Source of the DNA: Kappaphycus alvarezii
Taxonomy: Eukaryota > Rhodophyta > Florideophyceae > Gigartinales > Solieriaceae
Direction of reading: 5' to 3'
NCBI GenBank assembly: GCA_002205965.3
Contig: NADL03000657.1
Coordinates: 806,001-870,000 of the forward strand
DNA length: 64,000 nt
Part shown: piece by piece, positions 33,001 to 44,748 of the stretch
How the letters are laid out: every line of letters begins with the position of its first letter
How positions within the stretch are numbered: the first letter of the stretch is position 1
Translations under genes and position numbers: made by a program
The notes under the pieces: generated by a model
Told to the model about the DNA's origin: nothing
Databases searched by the model: none
What the model saw: only the letters and a program-made list of their open reading frames with translations

Positions 33001-36000
33001 TTAGCATTTCACATGCGATTGGACTCAATATTTAATCAAGCGCAACCGCCCATTATCCATGCTATTGTATATCTTCCTTGGAAATTTTTCAATGTAGAAA
33101 TATGGGGTAATTTGTTTTCCTTTGAATTTGGGTCTCCTTTTCTCCCATCTATCGCGCTAATACCATTATGTCTTATCTACAAATGGTGCCGAGCTCCGAT
33201 GCTAGATAGTCAAGGCCACCTGTTTTCCTTTTCTCTTCTGAAGACAGGTTAGTTCATCTCGACAATTTGCCTCATGTCCGAATCTTCTCATAGACGATAA
33301 GCATCTATATCGTGTGGCGGGCCAATTGAGAATAGGAATTTCCTCAGGATGTACATATCCCCACCATCAGCTTTCGCAGCTTTAAATTCCTTCTTAGTTG
33401 CCCCCATTTCGCTCCGCCCTCAAAAATGGGGGCTAACGCTCTGCACCGTATTTTAGCTTTCTGTCCCTCAGTATTTCACAAATCTGAAAAGAGTAAGAAG
33501 CAATTTTGTTGAAACTAAAGTGATTGCCCTCAGAATGGATTCTCACATCACCGCACATGTACTTTTCTGTCCATCTTGGCACATCAGAATATCGCACTGT
33601 ATCTTCTAGCACATTTCATCACAAAAAGGGACCATCTATGTAGCCAAAGGACATTCCCATCCTGGGTTTTTTGTTTCATCGCCGAAGTTTTATTGCAATC
33701 AGTTACAGAAAGGTCTAATATCAAGAGCTGGTGCAGTCCTATGCAAATTTTCAATATATTTCTCTCTCGCATTTCTTTAGACTAAAATCCCCCACAAAAA
33801 GTTCGCAATCAGGAATTGGTGCTTAAAATATTTTTCATTTTTCATTTAGCTCACTGAGAGTAAAAATGTGGGCTTGGATTTAGCGAATGAATATTAGATT
33901 TGTTCCAAGGTCGTACTCGAAAATGCCCTTACTGATATTTCGATCGCCAGAGGGTCGGTATTTCTGTCCTTTTTATACTAATTTCTAGCCCGAGGAAAAT
34001 TTGAGAGCAGAAGCTTGGCTTTCGCTGCATTCTTTGTATGTTCTCAGTAACCTCATACACATAAAAAAATAACACTCCCCAAAATGTTTTATGATGGTTT
34101 CCTAACAAGAGATCTGAAGCTCTCTTTGTACACACTCCCATTGTTTCATTCAAGATTGACAAATTCCCTACTGTAAGATCCTTTTGTATAACCATATGAA
34201 AATATACCTTCACATAGTACTCCGTAAACCAAATCTTGAATGCCTTATGCCGAACATATACTTGTACCCGAGCTAAACCTTGGCTACCACTCTTATCTTA
34301 CAGAACCATAATTTGAGGGAGTATCGCACAATGTCCCAACTCAACTAGATTGGATTGAACAAAAAATGTCCTTTCAATAACGTACGAATGAAGAAAAGCT
34401 GGACGTCTTATCTGCTTTCATTGAAACCATATTTATGATTCTAAATTGCAAAAATTAGAGTATGTTCATTACTTACAAGCTAGTCTAGTGAAAAATACTG
34501 CTAGTAATGCGCAACTTGACATTACTTCGAAAATTATATGTAAAACGTGTTTCAGGATCGGTATAACTAGTAACTTTAGTGTATGTAATTCATTCCGCTC
34601 TATAGATACAGTGCAACCTAGAGCAGTCTCGAGTGCTTGAGAGAACCCACTATGAAGACATCAATGTACAATGAAAATCACTCAGCTTAAAATTAGTTTT
34701 CAGGTTTCGTGCACGGCCTCGGTATCATTGATTTTCAGTCATTGTTTATTGTCCTTTAATGTCCTACATCGGCAGGTATTTCTTCTATAGAATTATGTTA
34801 CGGAAATAGATATTATTTATGTTTAAAACATATAGAGATACCAGTTCTAGCCTTATTTAGAATCTGTAAAACTATATATGTGCAATTCAATGTCTGTAAA
34901 ACATATAAATGTATGCCTTTATTATTCTGAGAGGCTTTGAGAATCCAGCTCAATCAGCACTAATAATCATTCCGTTCAAATTAATTATTATTACCATCAT
35001 ATAACTGAAATTTAAGTCAGCGTTTTTGAGACGTCAATGTTTTTTATACAGTAAAAATTCGGAAATCATAGATCTAGAAAGCAAAAAATATACTTAGTAA
35101 AAATATTGTGCGTTCTCTTTATCTACGCTCACAAGAAAAAAGTCGCTGCTATACATCTTTCTGGCTGGGTATTCTATTTGTAATACAGATTTTTCACTCC
35201 TTAAGATCCCGGTTTACATCAAAGCCCCTAATGATATGACTCGCACTGCGTATGTGACATTTGCAATCACCTTTTCTATGTTTCACTTAAACATCTTTCA
35301 GAAATGCTTCATTGATTTCCATAACAAATTCAACTACTGTTTTGATTTTTTAGTCTCTTAAGCAGAATTTCCTCGCTAGAGAAAAATTTCCGACGCGATT
35401 CATAGCTTACTCGGACATCATTTTCAAGCATCATCGAAGGTGTCGCTCGATATCTTTGGTTCGTTTGATGAAGCAAATTGATTATTTTTGAAGATCGAGT
35501 GTGGTTATGCAGAGTTACATAGTCTTTAATGCGATATAATCTGAGTCGGTGATTTTTTCGTTGCATGTAAAATTAGAATAAACTTTAATACCATGGTTGA
35601 CCCATCTTGCAGCTCAGAAATCTCACAATTGCGAATATATTTCAGGAGTGTGTTTCTAGAAGCTCTATGGGTATTATTTACATCCATGTCAAATAAACCA
35701 GTCTAATTTCATGGTTCCATTGGACGCACTTTAGTCGATTCCTGGTCGAATATTTTATATAATGTACCATACATCCGAATTTTTCCAAAACATACAAGTT
35801 AGAATTTTATATTTCTAACTTAGATTGAGCATCGGAACATCCCGAATGGGTACATCATCTTAGTTGTGTTCAACCGACTCATATTTGATCGTGTCAAAAT
35901 GATTAGATTGTTGAGGTCTGGTAACAGATTTCGAAATAATTACTGGTACTTCATTACATTAAGAAAGTTGATAGATCTAGTTTCCATACTTTTTTCCATC

Positions 36001-36835
36001 CTAACTGAATCCTTTACAATCTCTGTTATGTCTTAATCTTATTTATCTTGTTTACACATATCCCTGCATTTTGTTTTAATATTTTTTTCTAAAACGTTTC
36101 TACCTGCTATTCCGGTAGTGTCAACATCCTTATTTTAAATGGCCCTAACATTTCCAGTAAGGCACGTAGTTTTATTGTAACGCATTTTCTACCAAAGCAC
36201 TGGCCTTTGAGAGTCTATACCTCATTATGATCCGAACTGTCCTGAAGTCAGCAGTTCTAATCGTTTGAATACTAGTGAAACTGCATTAAAAACACGTGGA
36301 TTGTTTGGAAGTCAGATATTATTTATAACAAAAATTCTTTGCCATGCAGACTAGATTCTTCTTGTTTCATCAAAACTCCCTCATTGTGCCTACCTACCTG
36401 TTTGAGATATTCCAATCTTATGTTTCCTAACTATTTCTTGGAAAGTGCATCTGGCCCTATATTATGATAATTCAATTACTTTAAAGGGCCATTAATACAT
36501 CAGGCTGCCAGGCGTGCTTCTGTATTGGATAATTTTAATTTTCTATTGTTTGAGCGATAATTTTGTCACAATTACACTACATTTAATAAATTAGTTCCAA
36601 ATAGGGCAATATTTTTGTCTAGTATTTTTTCCCGCATTTTCTGCCGAAAAAGTTTTTATGTATGGTATTGAAGAACTGCAGAAAATCTTAAACTTAGTAC
36701 AAAAATAAAATTCCTACTTTTTGTAGTAATTTCATCCTTTTCCTCCAGGATTCATACATTAAAGTGAATGGATGTCATTTGAGAGCTTTGGAAACAATTG
36801 CAACTCATCTTCATGTATGTTTACTAAAACAGCTG
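33000..36835. other. Long AT-rich stretch, nothing recognised
   Basis: Several short frames occur (33,013-33,252, 33,576-33,785, 33,929-34,213, 34,446-34,640, 35,330-35,566). None has a domain, a signal peptide or similarity to the repeats in this window. The stretch from 34.7 to 36.8 kb is very AT-rich with frequent poly-T runs. I see no RNA gene. Confidence 0.4.
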
Positions 36836-36844
36836 AGACAAAAA

Positions 36845-36900
36845 GTTGTAACGTTATTGGTATTCCCATTTTTTAGTGGGAATATCAATAACGTTACAAC
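36845..36900. repeat. 24-bp hairpin with one wobble, 8-nt loop
   Basis: Arm 36,845-36,868 (gttgtaacgttattggtatt then ccca) pairs with 36,877-36,900; 23 of 24 positions are complementary and the remaining one would be G-T/G-U. The loop is ttttttag. It contains two AACGTT palindromes. It lies between an AT-rich spacer and the Copia relic at 37.2 kb. Confidence 0.9.
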
Positions 36901-37184
36901 GTTTTTTCCCCTCTAGTGGGATCCAGACAGAATTTGGCCAGCACTTCGTGTCTTCACAGAAAAATCAACCTTCTTGGTGACAAAATTTGAAGAGCCTTTG
37001 GTTTTTACGCCCCAGTAACCAATTAGGCAGAGTAGCACTTATCAGTCTTTGCCCTTTTCGACCATCTAAGCTACACTTTCGCATCTGCTGAGAATTTTAC
37101 TACGCTCGGTCACCTAATTTACTGTAACAAGACGCAGCCTCACCAGAAATACACTCCAAAGTGACCCGCCGGACAGATTGATAG

Positions 37185-37643
37185 CTAGGAGCGGTATTTC
37201 GTGAGCACATTTCCAACCAAGACTTTGGTCAGTGAGTCTGCTTGGTTCCCAGCGGACGGCACGTACTGTGTTGCCAAGACCCTGTCCTGTACAGCATTCC
37301 GAACCACGTGGTATTTGAGGGGGAACGGTTTGAGTGCTTTACTCTTGGAAGATATTCGTGGTATTTGATGCCTACTTGTTTGACCCATGTTAGGGATCGC
37401 ACATTTCCGGTCCAGATGAAAGCCCCAGGTTGTGTGATGGGCTATTGTAGAGGACTTCTATGGAAGACCAAAAGTGGACAGAATACCACGTTTCCACTGA
37501 ACATACCGTACCTAGATCATCAGGGCAGAGAACTTGGCTTCGTTGGTCGATTTAGCAGTCGCTGGTTATGGTTTAGAACACCATACGACAGGCGCTTTGT
37601 TCAACACCAGCTCATAAAATGTTCAGGATCGCCTGTTGGCTAG
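37185..37643 (-). pseudogene. Copia pol C-terminal relic (RNase H end)
   Basis: The 67-codon frame 37,388-37,185 reads PLKYHVVRNAVQDRVLATQY then VPSAGNQADSLTKVL, the standard end of Copia pol (K(Y/F)HxxRxxVxxGxI... then P(T/S)xxQxADxLTK). Upstream on the same strand, LVLNKAPVVWCSKPIT is the decayed counterpart of the LNGAPVSWSSKRQ RNase H block. The 133-codon plus-strand frame over the same bases is an antisense shadow. No RT of this copy is found nearby, so it is a fragment. Confidence 0.75.
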
Positions 37644-37649
37644 GTCCCT

Positions 37650-38200
37650 TGCCCATTTATCGTCAAAATAACCCTGTAAGTCCGCTTTTCAACCTTAGTG
37701 TTAGGCGCAGATTTTTTCCCGTGTCCTCCACAGGCCTATAGTTTACTGTACTACCTCTCCTTTTCCAAATTGTGTATGGGAGGTTAATTTACTGTGGTAG
37801 ATATGTGGGTTGGTATCCAGAAAATTTGTACCGGAGCGTAGATATCGTATCATTGTCAAGCCAATTGCGAAACCGTACGATGAGTCCAAATTTGCTTATA
37901 GTTCCGGTCCTTCCTCGTCCTCCTGAACCTCTTTTATCATTACCGCGGTCCCTTCCAAATTAACTTCCATTTTATCTAGATATTTTTATACTGTATCTAC
38001 CCCTCTGAATTGATCCCGAATCAAGTTCTTTTTCCCTTTTTGCTTACTTTCTCCTCCAAATTAGTTTTTTGAGGAAAAAAGCGCAAATGAACTACTACAA
38101 AAATCCCTTTCAGATTTATTTTAACTATTTCTAATCTATAGAACCTGCCCCGGGAGCCCATTTAAACCCCTTTATTCCGAGTTTTAAACGGTCTCGATTA
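37650..38200. other. No supported gene; lies 5' of the LTR
   Basis: A plus frame at 37,772-37,963 has no recognisable features. The last 150 bases (gagcccatttaaacccctttattcc) may already be the start of the LTR, but I cannot place its terminal TG. Confidence 0.35.
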
Positions 38201-38254
38201 TTTTGCTCAGCACTCCTCTCCCCCTACAAACCCCGCTCACCCTTTTCCAGAAAT

Positions 38255-38801
38255 ATGACATCAAATCGCCCCTCTGTCCCTATCTCCAAAAACCGCCCTT
38301 CCCGTCCCATCAATGGCCTTCGTCTCGCCGCCTACTGGCCAACCAATGCCGACGACTACATCCGGCTGCAAACAAAGAAGCAAATCATCGAGTTCATTCG
38401 CCGCCTCTATATAGAAGAAGAGGCGAGGGCGGTAAGTGAGGATGAGAATGAGAAAGTCGAGGAGGAGGGCGGGGAATCCTTCGAGGAATGGTTAGCCCCC
38501 GAGCTAGTGTACGAGGCTCAGGAGAAGGATGGGGAGGAGGAGGAGGAGGAGAAGGAGGAGGAGGAGGATGAGGGAACAGGGGGCATGGAAAGTGTTGGAC
38601 TGGTGGGGCCTGGAATGGAGAGTATGGATCAAATTGTTCCGACGATGGAACCGGATGGAGATATATTTAGTAGTTTAGATATCTTCCAGGGGGAATATAG
38701 AGCTATGAGCCGTTCGTAGATATTTGTGGGGACTGCTTGGACAGCATGGATATTTTAGAGGAGTTGTTTGGATCTGATTTAGAGAATGGGATATAAGAGG
38801 A
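38255..38801 (+). CDS. LTR-embedded acidic protein (one frame change near 38,700)
   Basis: ATG at 38,255 opens a 154-codon frame to the TAG at 38,719. Residues about 14-50 form a basic/aromatic N-terminal block (PINGLRLAAYWPTNADDY, then KKQIIEFIRRLYIEEE). Residues about 55-110 are extremely Glu-rich (GAG repeats), including EEWLAPELVYEA. Then GTGGMESVGLVGPGMESMD and a Met/Asp-rich end. In the +1 frame, reading continues from 38,704 as EPFVDICGDCLDSMDILEEL, FGSDLENGI and stops at 38,801; the same tail occurs in the 26-kb copy in phase with its own open frame, so the ancestral protein was probably about 180 residues. Homologous pieces occur in the LTRs at 4.9, 22-23, 26.5-27 and 63.6-64 kb. No known family was recognised. 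An acidic body with a hydrophobic DIL(E/Q) tail could suit nuclear protein interaction, but that is inference. Confidence 0.5.
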
Positions 38802-38925
38802 CCTCATTGATAGTTATTTTTTTTGAGTATCTTTTTTTTACAGTATGTCATCCACACAAATTGCTTCTGTGCATTTCCTGGTACCTTCTGTAGTTTTGTT
38901 CGGGCTTTAGGGGTAGCCAAAAGTC

Positions 38926-38931
38926 TATATA
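38926..38931 (+). promoter_or_regulatory. TATA box of the LTR
   Basis: gtctatataggctgagtaaa lies about 125 bp after the LTR open frame. The same site reads gtccatataagctgagtaa in the 63-kb copy (reverse complement, about 63,395-63,415), while surrounding bases differ more. It would start transcription of the element inside the LTR, downstream of the open frame. Confidence 0.45.
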
Positions 38932-39249
38932 GGCTGAGTAAACTGCTTCCTCATGGAAAGCTCAAGCAAGTTGGCAGAAAACTTCAAGCCCAGTCCCAGA
39001 TAGTTAGGAAGTTGAGGGTCAACTTCAGACCCAAGAAGCGTTTATTTTAAGCTAGTCACAAAGCATAGGTGGTAGACCCTGCCCGTTCCATACTTGCTTG
39101 TAGCCCATTCAACTGTCATGCCTATCCACTCCTTTTTGTTCGTTCAACTATACCGCTGTAGCACGTTTGTCGCTTGCAACACCTCCTTCTTGGGGTAATT
39201 GGTTCTGAGAATCTCTTCCCCTGCCGATTTATCCCTATCACACTGTGTC

Positions 39250-39820
39250 AGCGGTAAGCTCGATGTCTGTAGATGTGATGTGATCCATTTGGTCATCCAT
39301 CAGTGACCGCTGATATGATTTACATTCCGATGGATAAGAATCTAACTATGTCAGGGGATTTAATATTCGTCGAAAGCATACGTTTCCATTCATGCCAAGT
39401 CTTGGCTCCGGCTTAGATACTTTTACACGGATTGTAGTCCGATAAAATGATAATGAAGGTGCAATTTAAGTTGATTTCGCTTCAAAAGATCCCAATCTAG
39501 AAAAACCGAAGGTATTTACAAAAAAAAGATATGCTAACGCACATACCTCCTTAATCCGAGTCATCAGTTTGAATCAAATTGAAGCGTAGTACTAAGAACC
39601 CAGATTAATGAGGATACGATATCACAAAGGCTTATATCGTTTTGGAAGGAATCAGAACCTCAGAAAAAATGCAATAGAAATGTTTAGGTATTGGAATATG
39701 TAGTCTACACAAAAATAAGGGGGGATTTGGAGTGTTTTTAATGCATGAAAGATATGACCAAAAATAGGCGGATTGAATTATGGAGCTAAAAATGGAATCA
39801 AGAATCGAAAGCAAAGTTTC
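39250..39820. other. Spacer between LTR and Copia relic, nothing recognised
   Basis: A minus-strand frame of 60 codons at 39,632-39,814 is featureless. The transition from solo LTR to Copia pol occurs somewhere here without a visible boundary. Confidence 0.3.
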
Positions 39821-39829
39821 CGGGGTTGC

Positions 39830-41150
39830 TGCACTAACTAAAGGAAAGAAAACAATCCGAGCTAAATGTACTTGTGTTCATAGAAATTAATTAAATGGAC
39901 AAAACGTAATGCTTAAGGTACGTTTGGTAGGAAAGGAATTTTTGCAGATCTATAGAGTGGACTATTCTGAAGCATTTTTTCCATTAACCAAGGTCTCTAC
40001 CTTAAGGGTTTTAATGGGATGAGTTGCTGTGCTAAAATTAAAGAATGGGCCAATAGACATCAAAAAGGCATTTCTAAATAGCAAAATTCAAGAGGACATA
40101 TACTTGGAGCTACCTACTCTCCTCGTAGAGGTGCAAAAGAAATTCAATTACTATACATGGCAAGTTGGGAGGTGGAGATTACTCAAGAATACGTATGGTC
40201 TGAAACAGGGTTCGAAGGCCCTCAATACTAAGTTTCATAAGCTAATCATACGTTTTTGTTTAAATTGTCCTCGGCTGATCCATGCCTGTACTTCAAGAGA
40301 ATTCATGGAATTTAGTTTTCTTTGAATATCTACGTTGACGATCTACTGATTTCATCAAGAAGGATATAAAATTGTCAAAAAGGCCAAATAATGCTAAAAG
40401 CATTTTAAGCAAGAGACTTGACAGCAGCAAGGTACTTTCTTGGCGTTTTAATTCATCGAAGAAGAGAAAACGAACAATTGAAATAAGTCAACGGCGGTAA
40501 GTACTTAATGTTTCATACAAGTTTGGAATTAGTTCTATAAAAGGTGTGAGTACTGGTTGTATTTTTAAAGCTAATGATGAGGACATGAAAGACGTTAATT
40601 ATTCATACCGCGAGCGTGTCGGTTGTCTCATGTACTTGGAACTGCAATCACGGCCTGATATTACGTATGCCACTGCAGTGCTCCCAAGGTATTATGCTTG
40701 CCCAGTGAAGACATATCTAATCGTAGCAAAGAGAGTACTGGAATAAAATGAAAGACAAATAGCAATAGAAGGCCTTACTGATTCTGACTGGGCTGTTGAA
40801 AAGTCAAGAAAATCAACTACCGGTTATGCGTTAAAGATTTCTGGAGGAACTTTTTAATGAAAGTCCAACTTTAAAATTGTCTTCGCTGCTTCTAGTGCCG
40901 AGGCGAATTTTACTGCTCTAGCATTTGCTACAAAGGAGGCTTTATGTAACAAGACGCTTTATGCTGATATTAGTATCTTTAAGCAATCGATTCATATCTT
41001 CGCTGGCAAAACATCGACAATCGCGTTTGCCGATGATTCTTTAAATAAAAAAAAATTTGGCGTATTGACGTCTGTCACCACCACACTAGAGGCTACGGGA
41101 ATAGGGCGAAACAGCATAATCACATCTATCAACGGAATTGATGTTCTGTG
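39830..41150 (+). pseudogene. Copia pol relic: RT and RNase H
   Basis: Decayed RT starts at 39,840 (VDYSEAFFPLTKVSTLRVLM at about 39,958). The 98-codon frame 40,029-40,325 has IDIKKAFLNSKIQEDIYLELP (first catalytic Asp block) and LLKNTYGLKQGSKALNTKFH (YGLKQ block). At 40,330 YVDDLLI-like bases follow. Frame 40,546-40,746 has YRERVGCLMYLELQSRPDIT, the VGxLxYL...RPDI block after RT. RNase H is seen at 40,770-40,990: LTDSDWAVEKSRKSTTGYAL and ASSAEANFTALAFATKEAL, with the DSDWA and E residues kept. Several stops interrupt it. No integrase precedes it, so it is 5' truncated. Confidence 0.85.
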
Positions 41151-41599
41151 ATTTAATGGAGAGGCCCTTGCAGCGAGTCAAACTTGAGGGATTCATCAGA
41201 AAGCTGGGTCTGTCTGACTACGATCTCAAATCTGAGGGGATTTGTAAGGATACTCTACAGTTTTATCAATTAATCAGGTAGTTCATTGACACGTGTATAC
41301 AGTTGCATCTCACGTATGGCGCCTGTTTAAATCCCGGTCGGGATATTACCAATATCAATGGACCAAGCGCAAATTGAAAGTCGTCTGCATCGTTAATGGA
41401 GGCTACTCAAAAGGCTGTGCTATAGTGCTTTATGTACAAGGAAGAAACTCATTCCAAGTAGAAATTGTTTAAATTTGTACCAACCACGGTTTACATAGAC
41501 TAACCGCCAGTTTTTTTAGCGATTAATAATTTTCTGGAAATTCAAGGGATATATAGGATATGTTTTCCAAGATTAAAATACCCAAACCTTCCCCCTCGT

Positions 41600-43560
41600 A
41601 ATCATAGCCCTCTTAAATTGCATGCATTGGGGTAAGCTCCTTGACCACGAGCCGTGCTTTATTTTGGAAAGTATTCGCGGGTGAACCTGCTTTGATGTCG
41701 TTAGCCTACTTATTCGTCACAGTTTGACTCCTCTATGGGAGATCTACCCGTGTACATTTCACAATGTTTTGTAAACTTTCCAAATCCTCTCTCAAGGTGT
41801 GAGGCCATTTTTCGTGGTCAGGGTTAGAGCCAGCGCTCGTGTGGGAGAAGGAAACGTCTGCGGTGAGCATTGGGATAACTGGTTTGAACAAAATGTTTCC
41901 ATTGTTGTCCACAAATCTTTGAAGGGAAACATCAGCTGCGCTGCGTGTGGACAGACCAGGACTAGGATTGTGAGTTAGTAAATCAAACTCCCCAGAATTG
42001 TTAAAGTATTGAGAAAGGGTTGTGTTACTATCACCAGAGGCATATGGGTCAGCATCTAAGATAGGATTCGAGGCAATACGCAGTACAGTTACAGCTTGTG
42101 TTTTAGGAGTGTTTATTCAGAAGTTTAGTCACATCTTGAGTTCGTCGGTATCATGAATGTCTATTCTGATCAATTTCTGTTGCTTCTGGTCCGATGCCGG
42201 TGACAGTTCCCCGCTTTCGTCGAATTGAACATCCTGGGGTATTTCCAATTTCCCAGTCTTAGGAAAGGAAAAACGTTAGTGGTTGTGTAGGTCAAAGCCC
42301 ACTAAAATTCTGTGTTTGATTTAGAGCTAAAACTTCTCATGGCATCTGTCCTTGTGGGTATGAGAGAACGTCGTCGATCTGAGTACACTAATGTGCCCTA
42401 AATGTGGTTGATGGCAATGCACTGCCACATAAGAAGTTACAAATGGAGCACTGCTTGTAGTATGGAGACAATTCAGTACGTTGTTTGCCGCCTTCTCAGC
42501 TTCAGTCCATAGCTGACCTTCTTCCTTAAATAGCAGAGCAACCAAAATACAGCAATACATGTCCAATAATGTTCGGTTCACGCGTTCTGCCTTCCCGTTA
42601 AGCTCGAGTTAATAAGGCGATGTAGGCCATGGACGACACCGTTAGAAACACACCATTTATAAAGCATGAATACATTTTCACAACCCATATCAGAGCGAAG
42701 CCATTTCTTATTGCGCCAAGTCAGCTCAACCGGATATTGTAAGGGTGATTTCAAAAAGACTAGAATTCAAGGATCATTCCCCTAGCAGAATCTCGCACCT
42801 GGCCACTTCGGCGGGTAAAGCGAGCCAGCGAGAAGCTTCTATACTCATCAACTAGGGTAACTACATATTTTGTATAAAAGAGTGAACGACTAAGAAGGAG
42901 GAAGACCACATCCGTGTGCAAACAATGGAGGGGTTGCTTCGCTGTTTTCCGAGTTATAGAGCTTCTTCCCTTTACGGCATGACTTGCCGAGCAAGCATTC
43001 AATACACAGTATTTCGATTTTTCTATAAGCTTTATTCTTCTGAAAAGTGTGACTCCTCCACAATTACGGCAGCAACGCTATCATCATAAATTTCTACTGC
43101 ATTGAGAATTATCTGGGCGGAAACAGCAAAGTTAGCATTCAGTTCACACAGGATTGCTCACATTTCTTCAGCATCATACATTGTCTATCCGATGCAAGCA
43201 AGTTCATTCACATATTATTCTATTCAATTGGAATACGAGACTATAGAATCACTAAGAACCATTTAAATACTCTGCAGTTTTGATACCTTGGAATCAATAG
43301 CGGCTTCTGAGACAATATGGAACATTTTTTCAGATTTTTTTATACATCATGAGAGATGCCGTAGCCATATCATATCTGCCTTACAGTACGGCGAGAGACT
43401 CATCATCAAATGGGAAATTGCTAAGTCTTTGTTTTACGAAACACTGCAATCTGCTGTGGTCTTTCCGGGTTTCAAGTAGGTGGAAAAATATCACCATTGT
43501 CCTTTTCCATGACGAAATCATCATATCTGTCGACCTAATGAAGTAATTAACACGTACACC
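41600..43560 (-). pseudogene. Copia pol relic: GAG-preintegrase, integrase, RT onset
   Basis: Read on the minus strand: frame 43,002-42,760 contains CLHTDVVFLLLSR, KYVVTLVDEYRSFSLARF, the integrase core with the first catalytic Asp (HTD) and the VTLVDEYS-type second Asp. Frame 42,581-42,327 has MNRTLLDMYCCILVALLFKE, then AEKAANNVLNCLHTT, the ERMNRTLL...A..TANYVLNR block. A 127-codon stretch open from 42,116 to 41,733 is the integrase-RT linker, with SGEFDLLTHNPSPGLS and NPDHEKWPHTLREDLESLQ, the xxxKWxxAxxEExxSL motif. RT onset KARLVVKELTP follows at about 41,660, then it ends. It faces the plus-strand Copia relic at 39.8-41.15 kb, tail to tail. Confidence 0.85.
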
Positions 43561-43599
43561 CATAAAAATGGTGGCTGAAACTTTTAAACAATGACCATA

Positions 43600-44740
43600 G
43601 CCTTTCGAGAACGTTAATCACTGAGTCACATGCGTTGACTCCCTTTTTAATCTGACCGAACGAATTATATATGTTTCAACAGCTTTAGCCTCCTTATTGA
43701 TGAGTCCCAGTTCGTTCGCACATACGTATGATTTAACCATGAGTATTCCTGATTTCAATGTCTGCTCCCACGCTAACGTCTAAGATCAACCTGCCATTCA
43801 TTCGAAGACTGAAGCCATAAAAAGAGACCGTTCTACAGCTTCGTGAGAGAAGATGGTTGGGTATTTAAATATTCGAAGATATGTTCAAATCTATTTCAAA
43901 ATAATCCAGGCAAGTACAATCGACTCGGATAGGCATTCTAACAAATTAATAGGGGAGGAGCAACTCACCCTAAAAATGATACATTAAGGACAGCTATCAA
44001 TTCAGCTGTATCGGGGCATCACGGCTATTGCAGCATCTCTTTCTAGAAAAACTACCCGAATAGCTCTATAGTTATCCGTTGCCCTCACGCCGAAGGTACC
44101 CGCAATGCCGTTTATTTCTTTGTATGTGCCTGAGTGGAAACCTCTAGGAGAGGAGATCGACAAAGGCACTGATGGAACGGGCTGAGCGAAAGCTGGAACG
44201 TTACAGGAATTGGAACCTTCTGTAACAAATTAGAACGTTCCGGAAGGCGGAACCGTATATAAATACCGAAAGACGCAACCCCGAACTCAGAAAACTTCAA
44301 TTTGTTCTATTCACTTGGAAAAAACAGAATGAGAGATTTTAGTAACGTGTGATTCGATTTTAGTTACATTTAATGATTTTAGTACTGAACAGCAAAGAAT
44401 TGAAAAGTTTCTTCTGCCCATATAAACTTGGCTGTAGCGGTCGCTCAGACCGTCGACACCAAAAAGACACAAGGAAAATATCATTCCAGACAAAAGAAAC
44501 AATTTGAACATGACGCTCTCTTCCTCTCCTCCTGTGCACTGCTAACCGGCCCTCAAAAACCGCTTAGTGTCCATCATACGGCAACGTCGCTTGTATTAAT
44601 GCAATATTGTCGTCCGGCGATACTTGAGAGTTGCGTTTGTCGATACTTCCTATCTAGAGATGGCTGAACACTTCATGTGAACAGGTCAGTAAGGAATTTT
44701 TCGGAAACTGTTGCATTAGGAGCATAAGAATGTGGTAAGG
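43600..44740. other. No supported gene; possible LTR promoter at 44.25 kb
   Basis: On the plus strand, ggaaccgtatataaataccg at 44,245-44,264 looks like a strong TATA box in a locally GC-richer segment. It contains repeated aacgttcc/ggaacgtt-like elements (44,188-44,240: ggaacgtt, gaacgttccgg). This resembles the promoter part of a Copia LTR, but I cannot pair it with a second copy in this window. Overlapping frames at 44,311-44,511 (minus) and 44,428-44,667 (plus, TTG start) have no motifs. Confidence 0.3.
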
Positions 44741-44748
44741 TAAAGAGA

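Larger units (their letters stand above)
38200..39245 (+). repeat. Gypsy-family LTR, best preserved copy (likely solo)
   Basis: This is the reference copy for the family. It carries the open frame 38,255-38,801, a TATATA box at 38,926, and a conserved tail (38,960-39,240) ending near tatcaca, which has a counterpart in the 63-kb copy (cttatcaca in reverse complement near 63,107). Downstream there is no gag, only a Copia relic in the same orientation at 39.83 kb, so it is probably a solo LTR. LTRs drive and terminate retroelement transcription. Confidence 0.65.

Noticed and set aside
37242..37643. 133-codon plus-strand open frame
   Set aside because: Antisense shadow of the Copia RNase H relic, which carries recognisable motifs on the minus strand.
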